Shown here piece after piece: positions 1-8,977 of a DNA stretch of 64,000 bases; positions within the stretch are counted from its first letter, which is position 1; each line of letters opens with the position of its first letter. The DNA lies in NCBI GenBank assembly GCA_020050835.1, contig JAGVKB010000150.1, positions 52,611 to 116,610 of the forward strand. Direction: 5' to 3'. The stretch comes from Candidatus Obscuribacterales bacterium (GTDB taxonomy: Bacteria; Cyanobacteriota; Vampirovibrionia; Obscuribacterales; Obscuribacteraceae). Made by a program: the position numbers and the translations under genes. The notes beneath the pieces are model-generated. The model had not been told where the DNA came from and did no database searches. It saw only the letters and a program-made list of their open reading frames with translations.

Positions 1-150
1 CAGGAAAATGCCAAGACTCGGGAAGCTGCTGCTCGCGGAGACAGCGTCTCGTCCGTGCGAGGACAGTTCAATACGGTTGATGATTATCTTGCCTTCAAGG
101 CCAATGAAAAGGCCAAACGCGAATCCATTCAACCAACGGACAAGCCGTAA
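1..150 (+). CDS. C-terminal fragment of an unidentified protein
   Basis: Reading from base 1 in frame 1 gives 49 codons without a stop, ending in TAA at 148-150. The peptide is polar and charged, with an Ala/Arg/Glu-rich beginning and a lysine-rich end (final residues PTDKP). It has no motif I recognise. The codon choice resembles the neighbouring genes, which is why I take it as a real 3' end cut by the window edge. It converges on pyrE, with 35 bases between the stop codons. Confidence 0.55.
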   Translation, partial: QENAKTREAAARGDSVSSVRGQFNTVDDYLAFKANEKAKRESIQPTDKP

Positions 151-185
151 GAGCGCTCTCTACCATTTACGCAAACGGCGTCAGC

Positions 186-806
186 CTATTTCTTGCTGCT
201 GCCTGGCTTGACCAGTGCAGTCCCGGCCTTGCACCAAGGACAATCAGGCTCACTGAAGGTTTCGAGATTCAACTTCACCAAGGAGAGGAATGGAATTCCG
301 AAGTCGACTGTCCCACCGCTGCGATCGACGATTGCTCCAACCGCTATCGGCGACCCACCAAGCTGCTTGACCAGCTCTACCACTTTGCGAGCCGAGCCAC
401 CGGTGGTGGTGACATCTTCCACGACCAACACCGGTTCGCCTTCGGAAATCACCACACCACGCCGAATCTCGAAATCGGTTTTACCGTCAGGACGCTCCGC
501 AAAGATCGCTCGCACCGGATTGCTTTGCAGCGCCTTGTCCAACGCCATTGCCACCAGTAATTCCCAGTGCACGGCTCCGAGAGCCGGTCCTACCACCACA
601 TTCGGCTTCAGCCCGGACTCCAGGATACGCCTGACTAGCTCTTCGGCCAAAACCATGCCATGTCTGGGATACTGCAAAATACGCTGACATTGCAGATATT
701 GATTGCTGTGCAGTCCGCTTGCCAGCAAGAAATGTCCGGTGTGCCATGCCCCCAGCTCTTTTAGAAGCTGGCTAATCTTCTGGTCATCAACAGCCATTAT
801 GCTCAT
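186..806 (-). CDS. pyrE: Orotate phosphoribosyltransferase
   Basis: The enzyme joins orotate to PRPP to make orotidine monophosphate, the fifth step of pyrimidine synthesis, in the cytoplasm. The 206-residue length fits the family. The PRPP-binding signature is plain: VLVVEDVTTTGGS near residues 128-140, the hydrophobic strand followed by two acids and the TTGGS loop. The ATG at 806 is preferred because AGGA lies four bases upstream; an in-frame ATG at 797 has poorer spacing. A divergent amidotransferase gene starts 134 bases away. The C-terminus has a CPWC pair (CxxC), which is not part of the usual catalytic set. Confidence 0.93.
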   Translation of the reverse strand: MSIMAVDDQKISQLLKELGAWHTGHFLLASGLHSNQYLQCQRILQYPRHGMVLAEELVRRILESGLKPNVVVGPALGAVHWELLVAMALDKALQSNPVRAIFAERPDGKTDFEIRRGVVISEGEPVLVVEDVTTTGGSARKVVELVKQLGGSPIAVGAIVDRSGGTVDFGIPFLSLVKLNLETFSEPDCPWCKAGTALVKPGSSKK

Positions 807-923
807 CTCTTCCTAGCGCTCCTGATTTATGCCTTATGAGGCACCCCCAACTAGCCCGACCGTACTTGGAAATCTTCGCTCTGCGTCCCCTTATCGGCGT
901 GACATGCAAATTATAGTCCCCTC

Positions 924-932
924 TGCTATATT
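924..932 (+). promoter_or_regulatory. Extended -10 promoter, near-leaderless start
   Basis: TGC followed by TATATT (TATATT at 927-932) forms an extended -10 element. Only eight bases separate it from the ATG at 941, so the predicted transcription start falls on or next to the start codon. No Shine-Dalgarno sequence is visible. No good -35 is seen, which is usual with an extended -10. Confidence 0.5.
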
Positions 933-940
933 CTCGTCTC

Positions 941-1657
941 ATGAAGCCGATTATAGGAATCAATCTTGATATCGACGAAGGAACGCCTTCGCGCGCCTCG
1001 GTGTACTGCAACTACTTTCAATCTGTGCAGAAATCCGGCGGAATTCCGATTCTCGTTCCACCGATGCCAAATGATGACTTGGAAGCGCTGCTCGAGCATA
1101 TCGACGGAGTACTTCTGATCGGTGGACGCGATTATTCACCGGAGCTCTACGGTGAAGAATTATCAGAGAAAGTCGAGCTTATCAACTGCACGCGCCAGGA
1201 GTTCGACCACCGGCTCGTAAAGCAGGTGCTCAGCCGCCCGAAACTGCCGGTGCTGGGAATATGCGGTGGGTTGCAACTCTTAAACATCGGGCTCGGCGGC
1301 TCGCTGATTCAAGACATTCCAAGTGCGCTGCCCCAATCCGAAGTCAAGCACAGCAATTCGAACGGCTCGTCGACTGCTTATCAGCGGCACCAGGTGAAGT
1401 TCGATTCAAACAGCCTGCTTGGCCACATCTATCAACTCGAAACATTCGAGGTAAACAGCTTCCATCATCAGGCGATTAAGAAGATCGGTTCCGGCTTGAA
1501 AGTCTCTGCCAGAGCCGAAGATGGCATCATTGAAGCGGTAGAGGCTCCGGACAGAGCGTTTACGGTAGCCGTTCAATGGCATCCGGAGCGCGATTTCGAG
1601 GGCAACAAGGCCTTGTTCGAGCAATTCTTGAAAGCAAGCAGCAATGCCGGCAGATAA
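941..1657 (+). CDS. Class I glutamine amidotransferase family hydrolase (gamma-glutamyl-gamma-aminobutyrate hydrolase-like)
   Basis: The 238-residue protein belongs to the PuuD-like branch of class I glutamine amidotransferases. These cleave gamma-glutamyl amide bonds as free-standing hydrolases. The nucleophile elbow is LGICGGLQLLN near residue 107, and the catalytic His-Glu is in QWHPERD near 211-216. In many relatives the elbow is GICRG, so the second Gly here is a minor change. The substrate cannot be told from sequence; gamma-glutamyl-GABA or another gamma-glutamyl amine is likely. The gene has no visible ribosome site and appears to be transcribed almost leaderless. The epimerase gene follows closely. 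Confidence 0.8.
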   Translation: MKPIIGINLDIDEGTPSRASVYCNYFQSVQKSGGIPILVPPMPNDDLEALLEHIDGVLLIGGRDYSPELYGEELSEKVELINCTRQEFDHRLVKQVLSRPKLPVLGICGGLQLLNIGLGGSLIQDIPSALPQSEVKHSNSNGSSTAYQRHQVKFDSNSLLGHIYQLETFEVNSFHHQAIKKIGSGLKVSARAEDGIIEAVEAPDRAFTVAVQWHPERDFEGNKALFEQFLKASSNAGR

Positions 1658-1673
1658 GCAGGAAAGTCAGACA

Positions 1674-2669
1674 ATGATTTCAGGGAAGTCCAGCCCAACC
1701 GGTCGTAGAGTCTTGATTACAGGTGGGGCCGGGTTCATCGGCAGTCACCTGGTAGACAGATTGCTTGCCGCCGGCGATAGCATCGTCGTGCTCGACAATT
1801 TCAATGACTTTTACAATCCAAACGTAAAGAGGAGCAATGTCGAGCAACATCTCAAGCACTCCCGCTACAAGCTGAGCGAAGGCGATATCCGAGATGACAA
1901 CAGTCTTGCCGATACGCTCAAGCTTGGACCGTTTGATGTTGTGGTCCATCTCGCGGCGATGGCCGGAGTGCGCCCATCCATCTCACAGCCGGCTCATTAT
2001 ATGGACGTCAACGTCACCGGCACGCAGAAGTTGATCGGCGCACTCAACCACGCCGGCTTCGACGGAAGGCTTGTATTCGGCAGCTCGAGCTCGGTTTACG
2101 GAGCCAGATCCGGAGAGTGCTTTCTCGAGACCGACCGAATCGATCAACCGTTGTCGCCCTACGCAACCTCCAAAGCCGCTAGCGAGTTGTTGTGCTACAG
2201 CGCCTTTCATACCACCGGACTGCCGGTAGTGTGCTTGAGATTTTTCACGGTTTTTGGTCCACGGCAAAGACCGGACCTGGCGATCCACAAATTTTGCCAC
2301 TTAATCGAAGCAGGACAGCCAGTCGAGATCTTCGGCGATGGGAAGAGCAAGCGCGACTACACTTTCGTAGGTGATATCGTATCTGGTATCGAAAGCGCAA
2401 TCACTTACGATCTGCCCGGCTACGATATCATCAACCTCGGACGCTCTGAGCCGGTTTACTTGCTCGACTTGATCCAAGCGCTCGAGCATGCTCTAGGCAA
2501 AGAAGCAAAGCTCGTACACAAACCGTTTCAAGTCGGAGATGTACCGTACACTTATGCTGGAATTGACAAGGCTAAACAAGTGCTCGGCTATAACCCTTCG
2601 ACCGATTTTTCAGAAGGGATAAAGCTTTTCGTCCAATGGTATCTCGGTAAGCACGCGGCGGTCAGCTAA
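1674..2669 (+). CDS. NAD-dependent sugar-nucleotide epimerase/dehydratase (UDP-glucuronate 4-epimerase-like)
   Basis: This is a short-chain dehydrogenase of the extended type acting on nucleotide sugars. It opens with the Rossmann motif TGGAGFIGSHL, has DIRD and HLAAMAGVR (NAD contacts), SSSSVYG, the catalytic YATSK (Tyr-xxx-Lys) and the substrate-side GDGKSKRDYTFVGDIV. The overall pattern is closest to UDP-glucuronate 4-epimerases, which feed polysaccharide synthesis. I chose the ATG at 1674 because AGGAAAG lies seven bases upstream. The in-frame ATG at 1644 would overlap the preceding gene and has only a weak ribosome site. Co-transcription with the amidotransferase gene is likely. Confidence 0.85.
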   Translation: MISGKSSPTGRRVLITGGAGFIGSHLVDRLLAAGDSIVVLDNFNDFYNPNVKRSNVEQHLKHSRYKLSEGDIRDDNSLADTLKLGPFDVVVHLAAMAGVRPSISQPAHYMDVNVTGTQKLIGALNHAGFDGRLVFGSSSSVYGARSGECFLETDRIDQPLSPYATSKAASELLCYSAFHTTGLPVVCLRFFTVFGPRQRPDLAIHKFCHLIEAGQPVEIFGDGKSKRDYTFVGDIVSGIESAITYDLPGYDIINLGRSEPVYLLDLIQALEHALGKEAKLVHKPFQVGDVPYTYAGIDKAKQVLGYNPSTDFSEGIKLFVQWYLGKHAAVS

Positions 2670-2716
2670 TCAGCAGACCCAGCTCGTGTGCCAATAGGCT
2701 CCGGAGAAAACAAATT

Positions 2717-3514
2717 ATGAATTCCGCCAGATTGTTCTTGCTGCTAGGAGCTATCTCTACTTTATCAGGATGCACCATAGTCGAACCGGGTGAAAGAGGG
2801 GTGAAGGTAAGCTTAGGACAGCTTGACCGCAATCTACTGTCATCGGGCATGCAAACTTACTTTCCGCTGACAGACAGAATAGTTACATACTCAGTGAAAC
2901 AAGAGACTGTGGGCGGTCAAGCTGAACCGCTCACTGCAGACCAGCAGCCAATTACAATCAACTACACGGTTTTGTATCAAATTCCGGAGTCACAAGTTTT
3001 GACTCTATACGAAAAATATGCGGGCAATCCTTACGAACGGCTGGTAGCACCGCAGATTCAAGAAGCTTTCCGCCAGGTGGTCTCGCAGTACAAAGCGGAC
3101 ATGGCCACCAAGAATGTCAATTCCATCAAGAACCAGGTGCTTGACATGGTGCGCCAGAACGTTAAGGGTCTGGTGCAGGTCAATGACATTCCGATCACTC
3201 ATGTAGGGCTACCAGAAGTGCTTCAGCAAGCGATTGCCCAGAAACAAGTAATGGAGCAGCAGGCTCTGCAAAAATCCTATGAATTGGACAAAGCCAAGAA
3301 GGAAGCGGAGATTACTGTCGCTAACGCGCAAGCGCAAGCTCAAGCCATTTCATTGCAAAGCCAGGCACTGCAGAAGAACCCGGCGCTGATCGAATACGAG
3401 CGTGTCAAGAAATGGGACGGCGTGATGCCAACCACTCTGGTGACCAGCGGCAGCGGCGGCGGTTTTGGCACTCTCATCCAGGTTCAGCCAGGAGCAGCTG
3501 CCAGGACTAAGTAA
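2717..3514 (+). CDS. Band 7/SPFH (prohibitin-like) lipoprotein
   Basis: The 265-residue protein begins with a lipoprotein signal peptide ending in the lipobox LSGC (Cys19), so it should be lipid-anchored outside the inner membrane. A band-7/prohibitin fold follows: EPGERGVKVSLGQ, a beta-rich stretch, then a long Gln/Ala/Lys coiled coil at about residues 170-225. SPFH proteins form membrane-associated oligomers and often regulate FtsH-type proteases; an ftsH gene lies 3.3 kb downstream, but the pairing is inference. GGAG is 10 bases before the ATG. A lipobox instead of the usual N-terminal transmembrane anchor is a small oddity. Confidence 0.8.
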   Translation: MNSARLFLLLGAISTLSGCTIVEPGERGVKVSLGQLDRNLLSSGMQTYFPLTDRIVTYSVKQETVGGQAEPLTADQQPITINYTVLYQIPESQVLTLYEKYAGNPYERLVAPQIQEAFRQVVSQYKADMATKNVNSIKNQVLDMVRQNVKGLVQVNDIPITHVGLPEVLQQAIAQKQVMEQQALQKSYELDKAKKEAEITVANAQAQAQAISLQSQALQKNPALIEYERVKKWDGVMPTTLVTSGSGGGFGTLIQVQPGAAARTK

Positions 3515-3560
3515 TAATGCGCCGGCCGAAAATGAAATCAAACGGTTAAGCGGCGCTTCT

Positions 3561-3842
3561 TCAAGCGTCTCGCTTCGTCTCCGGGGCCGATGCCCGCTCG
3601 GAGGTTTCGATACACTTGGTCATGTATTCGGTCGTCTCTTGAACTTGGCCGAGCTGCCGCTTGAGCTCCATCACTTCGCTTTCCAAGAACTGTACCCGCT
3701 CCTGAAGCCCGAGCTCCCGGCTCGACTCGGCACCATGGGCGCGCGCCTTCAGCTTTTCTGAAAATGCCTGAGCGACCGGGCGCACGACGAAAATGACGAT
3801 CGTCAATCCCAAAAGAAAACCGAATATATCTAGAACAACCAC
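3561..3842 (-). CDS. Small membrane protein with coiled coil, unknown function
   Basis: I choose the GTG at 3840-3842 because GGAGAAA lies just upstream; a longer in-frame ATG start at 3893 has no ribosome site. The 93-residue product has one N-terminal transmembrane helix (LDIFGFLLGLTIVIFVV) followed by a charged heptad-like stretch from about residue 35 to 75. It ends with a charged tail. That layout suggests a membrane-anchored coiled-coil protein. I recognise no family. It converges on the band-7 gene. Confidence 0.6.
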   Translation of the reverse strand: MVVLDIFGFLLGLTIVIFVVRPVAQAFSEKLKARAHGAESSRELGLQERVQFLESEVMELKRQLGQVQETTEYMTKCIETSERASAPETKRDA

Positions 3843-3988
3843 TGACTTTCTCCACCGGTCAAGAGAGATACTAACAATTATTATCCAAGGCATCCCTGTT
3901 TAACAGCCCGATCTGCAACGATTCCGCCACCCGGCAAGCGGAGCGCCTTGACAGACGGCATATAGTCTCTGGATAATCACAGATACTC

Positions 3989-4062
3989 GGCACGGTAGCT
4001 CAGTTGGTTAGAGCACGCGACTCATAACCGCGTTGTCGGCAGTTCGATTCTGCCCCGTGCCA
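3989..4062 (+). tRNA. tRNA with CAU anticodon (elongator Met or Ile2)
   Basis: The 74-base cloverleaf folds fully. The acceptor GGCACGG/CCGTGCC (3989-3995 with 4055-4061) has discriminator A. The D stem is GCTC/GAGC, the anticodon loop is CTCATAA, and the T stem is GGCAG/CTGCC with loop TTCGATT. The 3' CCA is not encoded. The first acceptor pair is G-C, which rules out an initiator tRNA. The CAU anticodon fits elongator methionine or the isoleucine tRNA whose C34 is converted to lysidine. The base pair closing the anticodon loop (31:39) is an A.C mismatch. The lysidine synthetase gene lies about 1 kb downstream. Confidence 0.95.
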
Positions 4063-4113
4063 GATTTCTTAACCTTGCTCACACTAAAGCTTCGGCACGA
4101 GCATAGTCACCCA

Positions 4114-5022
4114 CTAGAAATTCTCCCGACGGGGAACTCTCTGTCTTTCGACATCTCCGAAGTGGAAATTTCTGTACTCAGCCTGTTCGGCAGTCTTGAT
4201 TCCTGCGGTTTGGGTAACTATCAGCCTTCTGGACTTTCGCGGGTAGCGCAATACGCTGCTTCCTTGCAGGGAATCAATCGCATCGAGAACGGCCTTGTCG
4301 TATGCCGGGTGACCGGACGAGTGCAAGAGCTTGATATGAATGATTTTCAATTCAGGTGTTACCTGGCAGCTGAACCAGGCGATCGTTCCCATCGGAAAGG
4401 CGCTGACCATCGTTCGTCTGACTGGATCCCAGCGGAGCGTGGTCTCACTTGGGTTGTTGAGCGACTCTTGCATACCGGATTGAATCGCATGCAAGAATCG
4501 ATTGCGCCAGCGATCCCACTCCACCATCAGCTCAGCGTCCGCTACATCAGGATCTTCACCAGCTGCTCCCGCCTGCAAATTGGGATCGTCCTTGGCGGCG
4601 AACCCTTGAATTCTGCCAGTCTTAGGATCCAATTTCCCTGTCAGCGGTGCGCCCGAGCCGCCTGTATCGACCTTGCCATTCAAAGCATCGTCTTTGGCCG
4701 CCCCATTCATCCGGTCCATCGTGCCGGACCCAAAAGACTCATCAAGTTGCCCATGCTGCGGAGTTTTCTTCGGCTTCAAAACTGGCACCGGCATCGGCTC
4801 CGAGATTGCCGGCATCGGATCGGTGCTTGGAAGCACGCCGGTCTCCTGAACATTGCCCTCCAGTTTGGTTCCCTCAGCAAGAGCCGCACCGGCGGTGACA
4901 ACCAGAAGTAGGGAAAGCGCAATACCAGACCACAATTGAGCGTTCGATTCGCGCGTTACCGTCCGGGAAACATTCGTTGCCATGTGATGAGCCTGATACG
5001 ATACCTTTGCCGACCTATTCAC
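4114..5022 (-). CDS. Secreted/periplasmic protein with TonB C-terminal-like domain
   Basis: The 302-residue protein has an N-terminal hydrophobic segment (SGIALSLLLVVTAGAALA) that reads as a signal peptide or anchor. A Pro/Gly-rich spacer runs from about residue 55 to 150. A C-terminal domain at about 170-275 resembles the TonB C-terminal fold (CQVTPELKIIHIKLLHSSGHPAYDKAV..., with the usual Ser-Ser-Gly then Asp-x-Ala). TonB-C domains bind outer-membrane partners or act in cell-envelope complexes. No ExbB/ExbD genes are near. The start is uncertain: GTG at 5022 or ATG at 4983; neither has a strong ribosome site. Confidence 0.6.
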   Translation of the reverse strand: MNRSAKVSYQAHHMATNVSRTVTRESNAQLWSGIALSLLLVVTAGAALAEGTKLEGNVQETGVLPSTDPMPAISEPMPVPVLKPKKTPQHGQLDESFGSGTMDRMNGAAKDDALNGKVDTGGSGAPLTGKLDPKTGRIQGFAAKDDPNLQAGAAGEDPDVADAELMVEWDRWRNRFLHAIQSGMQESLNNPSETTLRWDPVRRTMVSAFPMGTIAWFSCQVTPELKIIHIKLLHSSGHPAYDKAVLDAIDSLQGSSVLRYPRKSRRLIVTQTAGIKTAEQAEYRNFHFGDVERQRVPRRENF

Positions 5023-5058
5023 AGTTTTACATAAATCTCCGCAATAAGCGATTTCAAA

Positions 5059-6597
5059 ATGGGCAAAACCGATCCCTCAGGGACTGGACAGGGCGACAAA
5101 GCCCGGACCGAACGGGCCGACAAGCTGGACTTTACACCTGGCTCCGGCCGCTTCATGGAGCTGTTCAAACAGGGACTAAGAGGGGCTTTGTCCGCCGTTG
5201 TCCGTCTGAACTCGGACAGCGTCAACAGCGGCAGTGAAAAATTTCTGCTGGCAATCTCCGGCGGTCCGGATTCAACCGCCCTTCTGCTCGCAGCCGAACG
5301 CCTTGCCAAGGAGCAGGAAATCGACCTCCATCTTTGCCACATCAATCATCAGCTCCGCGGACCTGAGTCCGATTCCGACGAACGCTTTTGCGCTGAGCTG
5401 GCTTACCGGCTGAACCTTCCACTGACGATTCGCCACATGAGCGAATATTGCTCAATCCCGTCCGGGCACGCCGCCGAGGAGCTGCTGAGATCGGCGCGTT
5501 ACGCGCTGTTGAGTCACACAGCCAGTACGGTCGGAGCAAGTTTCATTCTGACCGGACACACCCTGGACGATCAGATCGAAACGATGCTTTTTCGCCTCTT
5601 TCGTGGCACCGGACCGGGTGGTCTGCTGGGAATGGATATCGCTCGGCCGATAGATGAAACGATTTTCCTACTGCGCCCGCTGCTCTCATTGAGCCGAGCC
5701 GACTGTCAGGAATTTCTAGTGCAAGCCGATCAGGCTGCAGTCTTTGATTCATCCAATCAGTCAATGGACTACACCAGAAACTTTATCCGGCTCCAGATAA
5801 TGCCGCTGGTGCGGAACCGTTTTCCCGGATTCGAAGAGCGTCTTCAAAACCTTCGCACGATTCTGGAAGAAGACGAACGGCTACTCAACCAGCTGACGAA
5901 TGAAGCCCAATCGCGGCTGGAAAGCGACGCAGGTTGCACAAGCGATCGCTGGAAAACTCGGCAGTTTCTGGCATTACCAGGGGCTCTTCGACTGCGATTG
6001 CTTGCCGCAGCCATGCGGCAACGAGAGATTGGCTTCAGTTTCCAACGTATTCAATCCGCTCTTTTTACCTTAACGAACGGTGGTGCCCTAACTTTGAACG
6101 GCAGTTGGGACGTTCGAGCGGACGCAGAGTTTATCGACTGGGTAAAAGGACTGCGTGAATCCGCAGCGGTAAAGCTTGAGCCGAGCACGGCGGTCGCGGT
6201 CAGACTGCCCGGGTTGACAATCGCCCCGATCTTTGGCTGCGCCTTGAGAGCCGAACTCTGGCCCGACTGCGATTCAGTCAATCAGTTTCCCGATAGAGCA
6301 TCAGCGGAAGCGCTCGTAGATTTAGCAAGCGTGAAGCTCCCGCTTGAGATTCGGCGCAGACGAGGCGGCGATCGGATTCGACCATTTGGAATGGATAATC
6401 CGGTACGTCTCAAAAAATTTCTTCACAACCTGAAGTCGGAGCAGTCCTGGCGAAAGTCAGCGCTCGTGCTGGCCGATCAAGACGAGGTACTTTGGATCCC
6501 CGGAATTGGGTTGAGCAATAAAGTTCGCGTTAACAACAAGCCATCTCATCGCCTTTTCTGGCTGGACATCGCGCAGGACGAAGGCGAACTGTGCTAA
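5059..6597 (+). CDS. tilS: tRNA(Ile)-lysidine synthetase
   Basis: TilS attaches lysine to C34 of the CAU isoleucine tRNA, using ATP, so that it reads AUA instead of AUG. The PP-loop motif ISGGPDSTALLLA starts near residue 66 and HINHQLRG follows, both typical. A C-terminal substrate-binding domain (LEIRRRRGGDRIRPFG and further) completes the family layout. At 512 residues it is somewhat long, because of about 32 extra N-terminal residues. The in-frame ATG at 5155 would remove them, and no ribosome site settles the choice. A CAU tRNA lies just upstream and ftsH downstream; tilS-ftsH neighbourhood is common in bacteria. Confidence 0.93.
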   Translation: MGKTDPSGTGQGDKARTERADKLDFTPGSGRFMELFKQGLRGALSAVVRLNSDSVNSGSEKFLLAISGGPDSTALLLAAERLAKEQEIDLHLCHINHQLRGPESDSDERFCAELAYRLNLPLTIRHMSEYCSIPSGHAAEELLRSARYALLSHTASTVGASFILTGHTLDDQIETMLFRLFRGTGPGGLLGMDIARPIDETIFLLRPLLSLSRADCQEFLVQADQAAVFDSSNQSMDYTRNFIRLQIMPLVRNRFPGFEERLQNLRTILEEDERLLNQLTNEAQSRLESDAGCTSDRWKTRQFLALPGALRLRLLAAAMRQREIGFSFQRIQSALFTLTNGGALTLNGSWDVRADAEFIDWVKGLRESAAVKLEPSTAVAVRLPGLTIAPIFGCALRAELWPDCDSVNQFPDRASAEALVDLASVKLPLEIRRRRGGDRIRPFGMDNPVRLKKFLHNLKSEQSWRKSALVLADQDEVLWIPGIGLSNKVRVNNKPSHRLFWLDIAQDEGELC

Positions 6598-6658
6598 GGT
6601 GAGAGCGATAATGAGCGCGAGCTGGAAAACCAGGCTGACTCTGCTTGAACGTTGATAC

Positions 6659-6685
6659 AAAAGGCGGCTTCGGGAAGCCACTTTT
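6659..6685 (+). terminator. Possible tilS terminator
   Basis: A two-part hairpin pairs AAAAG (6659-6663) with CTTTT (6681-6685) and GGCTT with AAGCC around a CGGG loop. It ends in four Ts. It lies 60 bases after the tilS stop and before the ftsH promoter. Confidence 0.4.
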
Positions 6686-6769
6686 CGTCGACCCTAGTGG
6701 TTAGTGGCTTTTGTCGTATTATCGCCGAAAACGCCCACCCAGAGCCAAGTTTTAGACACACACTTAGCA

Positions 6770-6778
6770 TGATATAAT
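6770..6778 (+). promoter_or_regulatory. ftsH promoter, perfect extended -10
   Basis: TGA followed by TATAAT (6773-6778) is a consensus extended -10 element. A TAGACA sequence at 6753-6758 resembles a -35 but the spacer would be only 14 bases. The start of transcription would be near 6785, leaving a leader of about 25 bases that contains GGAG before the ftsH ATG at 6811. Confidence 0.65.
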
Positions 6779-6810
6779 CTGATGACAGACTGATTGGAGC
6801 TTTTGAGCAG

Positions 6811-8790
6811 ATGAGGAAATACGGAACAACAGGCGCCGTTCTGTTTTTGTTGTTGGTATTGATAGTTTTTGCATTTTCGCTGAACAGCATTACCAGGAAA
6901 GAGGACCCGCTTACTTATTCGAAGCTTCAGGAGATGATTGACAAGGGTAATGGCCAGATCCAGAGGGTCATCATTACCAACGGCGAGTCAATCGTGCAGG
7001 TCAAACTGGCCAATCTTGAGCGCGAGCGCCAAGTGATTGTTCCGAGCGAATCGAAAGAAGACCTTGTCAAAGAGCTCAACAAGGCTGGTGTTCAACTGGA
7101 AGTACGAGAGCCGGACAAATCAAGTTTCTGGTTTAGCATGATTAGCTCATTCTTCCTGCCCATCCTACTTTTGGTTGGTTTCCTCTTCATGTTCCGGAGC
7201 GCCCAATCCGGAGGAAATCAGGCGATGAGCTTCGGCCGCAGCCGCGCGAAGCTCATGGTCGACAGCAAGGTGAAGGTCAGCTTCAACGATGTTGCGGGCA
7301 TTGACGAAGCGAAGCAAGAATTACAAGAAGTAGTGGACTTCTTGAAAAACCCTGAGAAATTCCAGGCGCTTGGCGCCCGGATTCCCAGAGGGGTCTTGTT
7401 GGTGGGTGCTCCCGGAACTGGTAAGACTCTGCTGGCCAAAGCAGTAGCTGGCGAAGCCGGTGTGCCATTTTTCAGCATCTCCGGTTCAGACTTCGTAGAA
7501 ATGTTCGTCGGTGTCGGAGCGTCGCGCGTCAGAGATCTTTTCGACCAAGCAAAAAAACACGCCCCTTGTATCGTGTTCGTAGATGAAATTGATGCGGTCG
7601 GACGCCAACGCGGCGCCGGACTCGGCGGCGGCCATGACGAGCGAGAACAAACACTCAACCAGCTTCTGGTTGAAATGGATGGCTTTGAAGGAACCACTGG
7701 GATTATTGTGGTTGCAGCCACCAACCGCCCTGACATCTTGGATTCGGCGCTGTTGAGACCAGGCCGCTTCGATCGTCAGGTGGTGCTAGACCGTCCCGAC
7801 GTCGGCGGTCGAGAGCAGATTTTGTCAGTGCACGCCAAAGGCAAGCCGCTGGCAAAGGATGTCGATCTCAAAGTATTGGCTCGCCGGACTCCGGGTTTTA
7901 CCGGAGCGGATCTCTCCAACCTCATCAACGAAGCGGCTTTGATTGCTGCGCGCCTGGACAAGCGCGAGATTGAAATGCCAGACCTCGAGCAAGCGATCGA
8001 CAAAGTGGTGGCAGGTCCGGAAAGGAAGACTCGCATCATATCGGCCAAGGAAAAGGAGATGACCGCTTACCACGAAGTCGGTCACGCCTTGATGTGCAAG
8101 CTTTTACCGCACGCCCATCCGTTGCACAAAGTAAGTATCATTCCGCGCGGATTTGCACTTGGTCTGACGATGTTCCTCCCGGAAGAAGACATCTTGAGCC
8201 AGACGAGGTCTCAACTGTTCGACCAGATTGGAGTCAGCCTTGGCGGACGGGTCGCTGAAGAGACTGTCTACAGCGAGATCACTACCGGCGCTCAAGACGA
8301 TCTCGAGAAGTGCACCAAGCTCGCTCGCCGCATGGTGACTGAGTTCGGAATGAGTGAACGCCTCGGTCCGATGACATTCGGGAAGCGCTACGAACATGTC
8401 TTCCTCGGTCGTGACTTTGGACACGAACGCGATTATGGCGAGCAAATTGCCACCATTATCGACGAAGAAGTGAAGCGTATCATAAACAATCAGTACGAAA
8501 TAGTGACGGATCTCCTCAAGAAGCACCGCCCACACATGGATGCAATTGTGAAGGTTCTCCTCGAGAAAGAAACACTCGACGCCAAGGAAGTCGAGGCGAT
8601 TATGGTTGAGGTCAATCAGAAGCTGGCTGCAGGAGCTGAAGACCAACCGCCTGATTCGACTCCGCCGTCGGCACAGGCTCCAGCCGGCACCGAGGATGGT
8701 TATACATTTAGCTTGCAGGAACAGCCGAAGGAGTCGGAGCCGCCGCAAGATCCTGACGTCAAGCCGGAGTTAAAACCTAAATTTGCTTAG
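6811..8790 (+). CDS. ftsH: ATP-dependent zinc metalloprotease FtsH
   Basis: FtsH is a hexameric membrane protease that unfolds and degrades membrane and short-lived cytoplasmic proteins. The sequence shows an N-terminal transmembrane helix (residues 9-25) and a small extracytoplasmic domain. A second helix follows near 108-128, then the AAA+ module with Walker A GAPGTGKT and Walker [11 protein letters not shown]. The second region of homology ends in RPGRFDR, and the zinc site is HEVGH. The 659-residue length is normal, with a Pro/Glu-rich C-terminal tail of about 60 residues. Its own extended -10 promoter lies upstream. Confidence 0.97.
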   Translation: MRKYGTTGAVLFLLLVLIVFAFSLNSITRKEDPLTYSKLQEMIDKGNGQIQRVIITNGESIVQVKLANLERERQVIVPSESKEDLVKELNKAGVQLEVREPDKSSFWFSMISSFFLPILLLVGFLFMFRSAQSGGNQAMSFGRSRAKLMVDSKVKVSFNDVAGIDEAKQELQEVVDFLKNPEKFQALGARIPRGVLLVGAPGTGKTLLAKAVAGEAGVPFFSISGSDFVEMFVGVGASRVRDLFDQAKKHAPCIVFVDEIDAVGRQRGAGLGGGHDEREQTLNQLLVEMDGFEGTTGIIVVAATNRPDILDSALLRPGRFDRQVVLDRPDVGGREQILSVHAKGKPLAKDVDLKVLARRTPGFTGADLSNLINEAALIAARLDKREIEMPDLEQAIDKVVAGPERKTRIISAKEKEMTAYHEVGHALMCKLLPHAHPLHKVSIIPRGFALGLTMFLPEEDILSQTRSQLFDQIGVSLGGRVAEETVYSEITTGAQDDLEKCTKLARRMVTEFGMSERLGPMTFGKRYEHVFLGRDFGHERDYGEQIATIIDEEVKRIINNQYEIVTDLLKKHRPHMDAIVKVLLEKETLDAKEVEAIMVEVNQKLAAGAEDQPPDSTPPSAQAPAGTEDGYTFSLQEQPKESEPPQDPDVKPELKPKFA

Positions 8791-8977
8791 CAGCCTGCGC
8801 TGCACAGGGAAGAGCACCAATCCCATTGCGAAAGTTCGCACGGTGTCAGGAATGCACAGCATTGCATATGCGTCGATCGCAGGCATAAGAATGCCGCGCA
8901 TTGTGTTGGCAATGTCTACCTCCGTCCGCTAACGCGCCGATCGCTCCGATACTACATTCGGTATCGATTGCGATCAC

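Noticed and set aside
3989..4062. Initiator tRNA-Met
   Set aside because: The first acceptor pair is G-C, not the mismatch typical of initiators, and the three G-C pairs of the initiator anticodon stem are not present.
4033..4911. 292-residue plus-strand ORF opposite the TonB-C-like gene
   Set aside because: It starts inside the tRNA and has no protein signature; the opposite strand has a signal peptide and a fold-like domain.
8104..8748. 214-residue minus-strand ORF
   Set aside because: It lies wholly inside ftsH, which has full family motifs.
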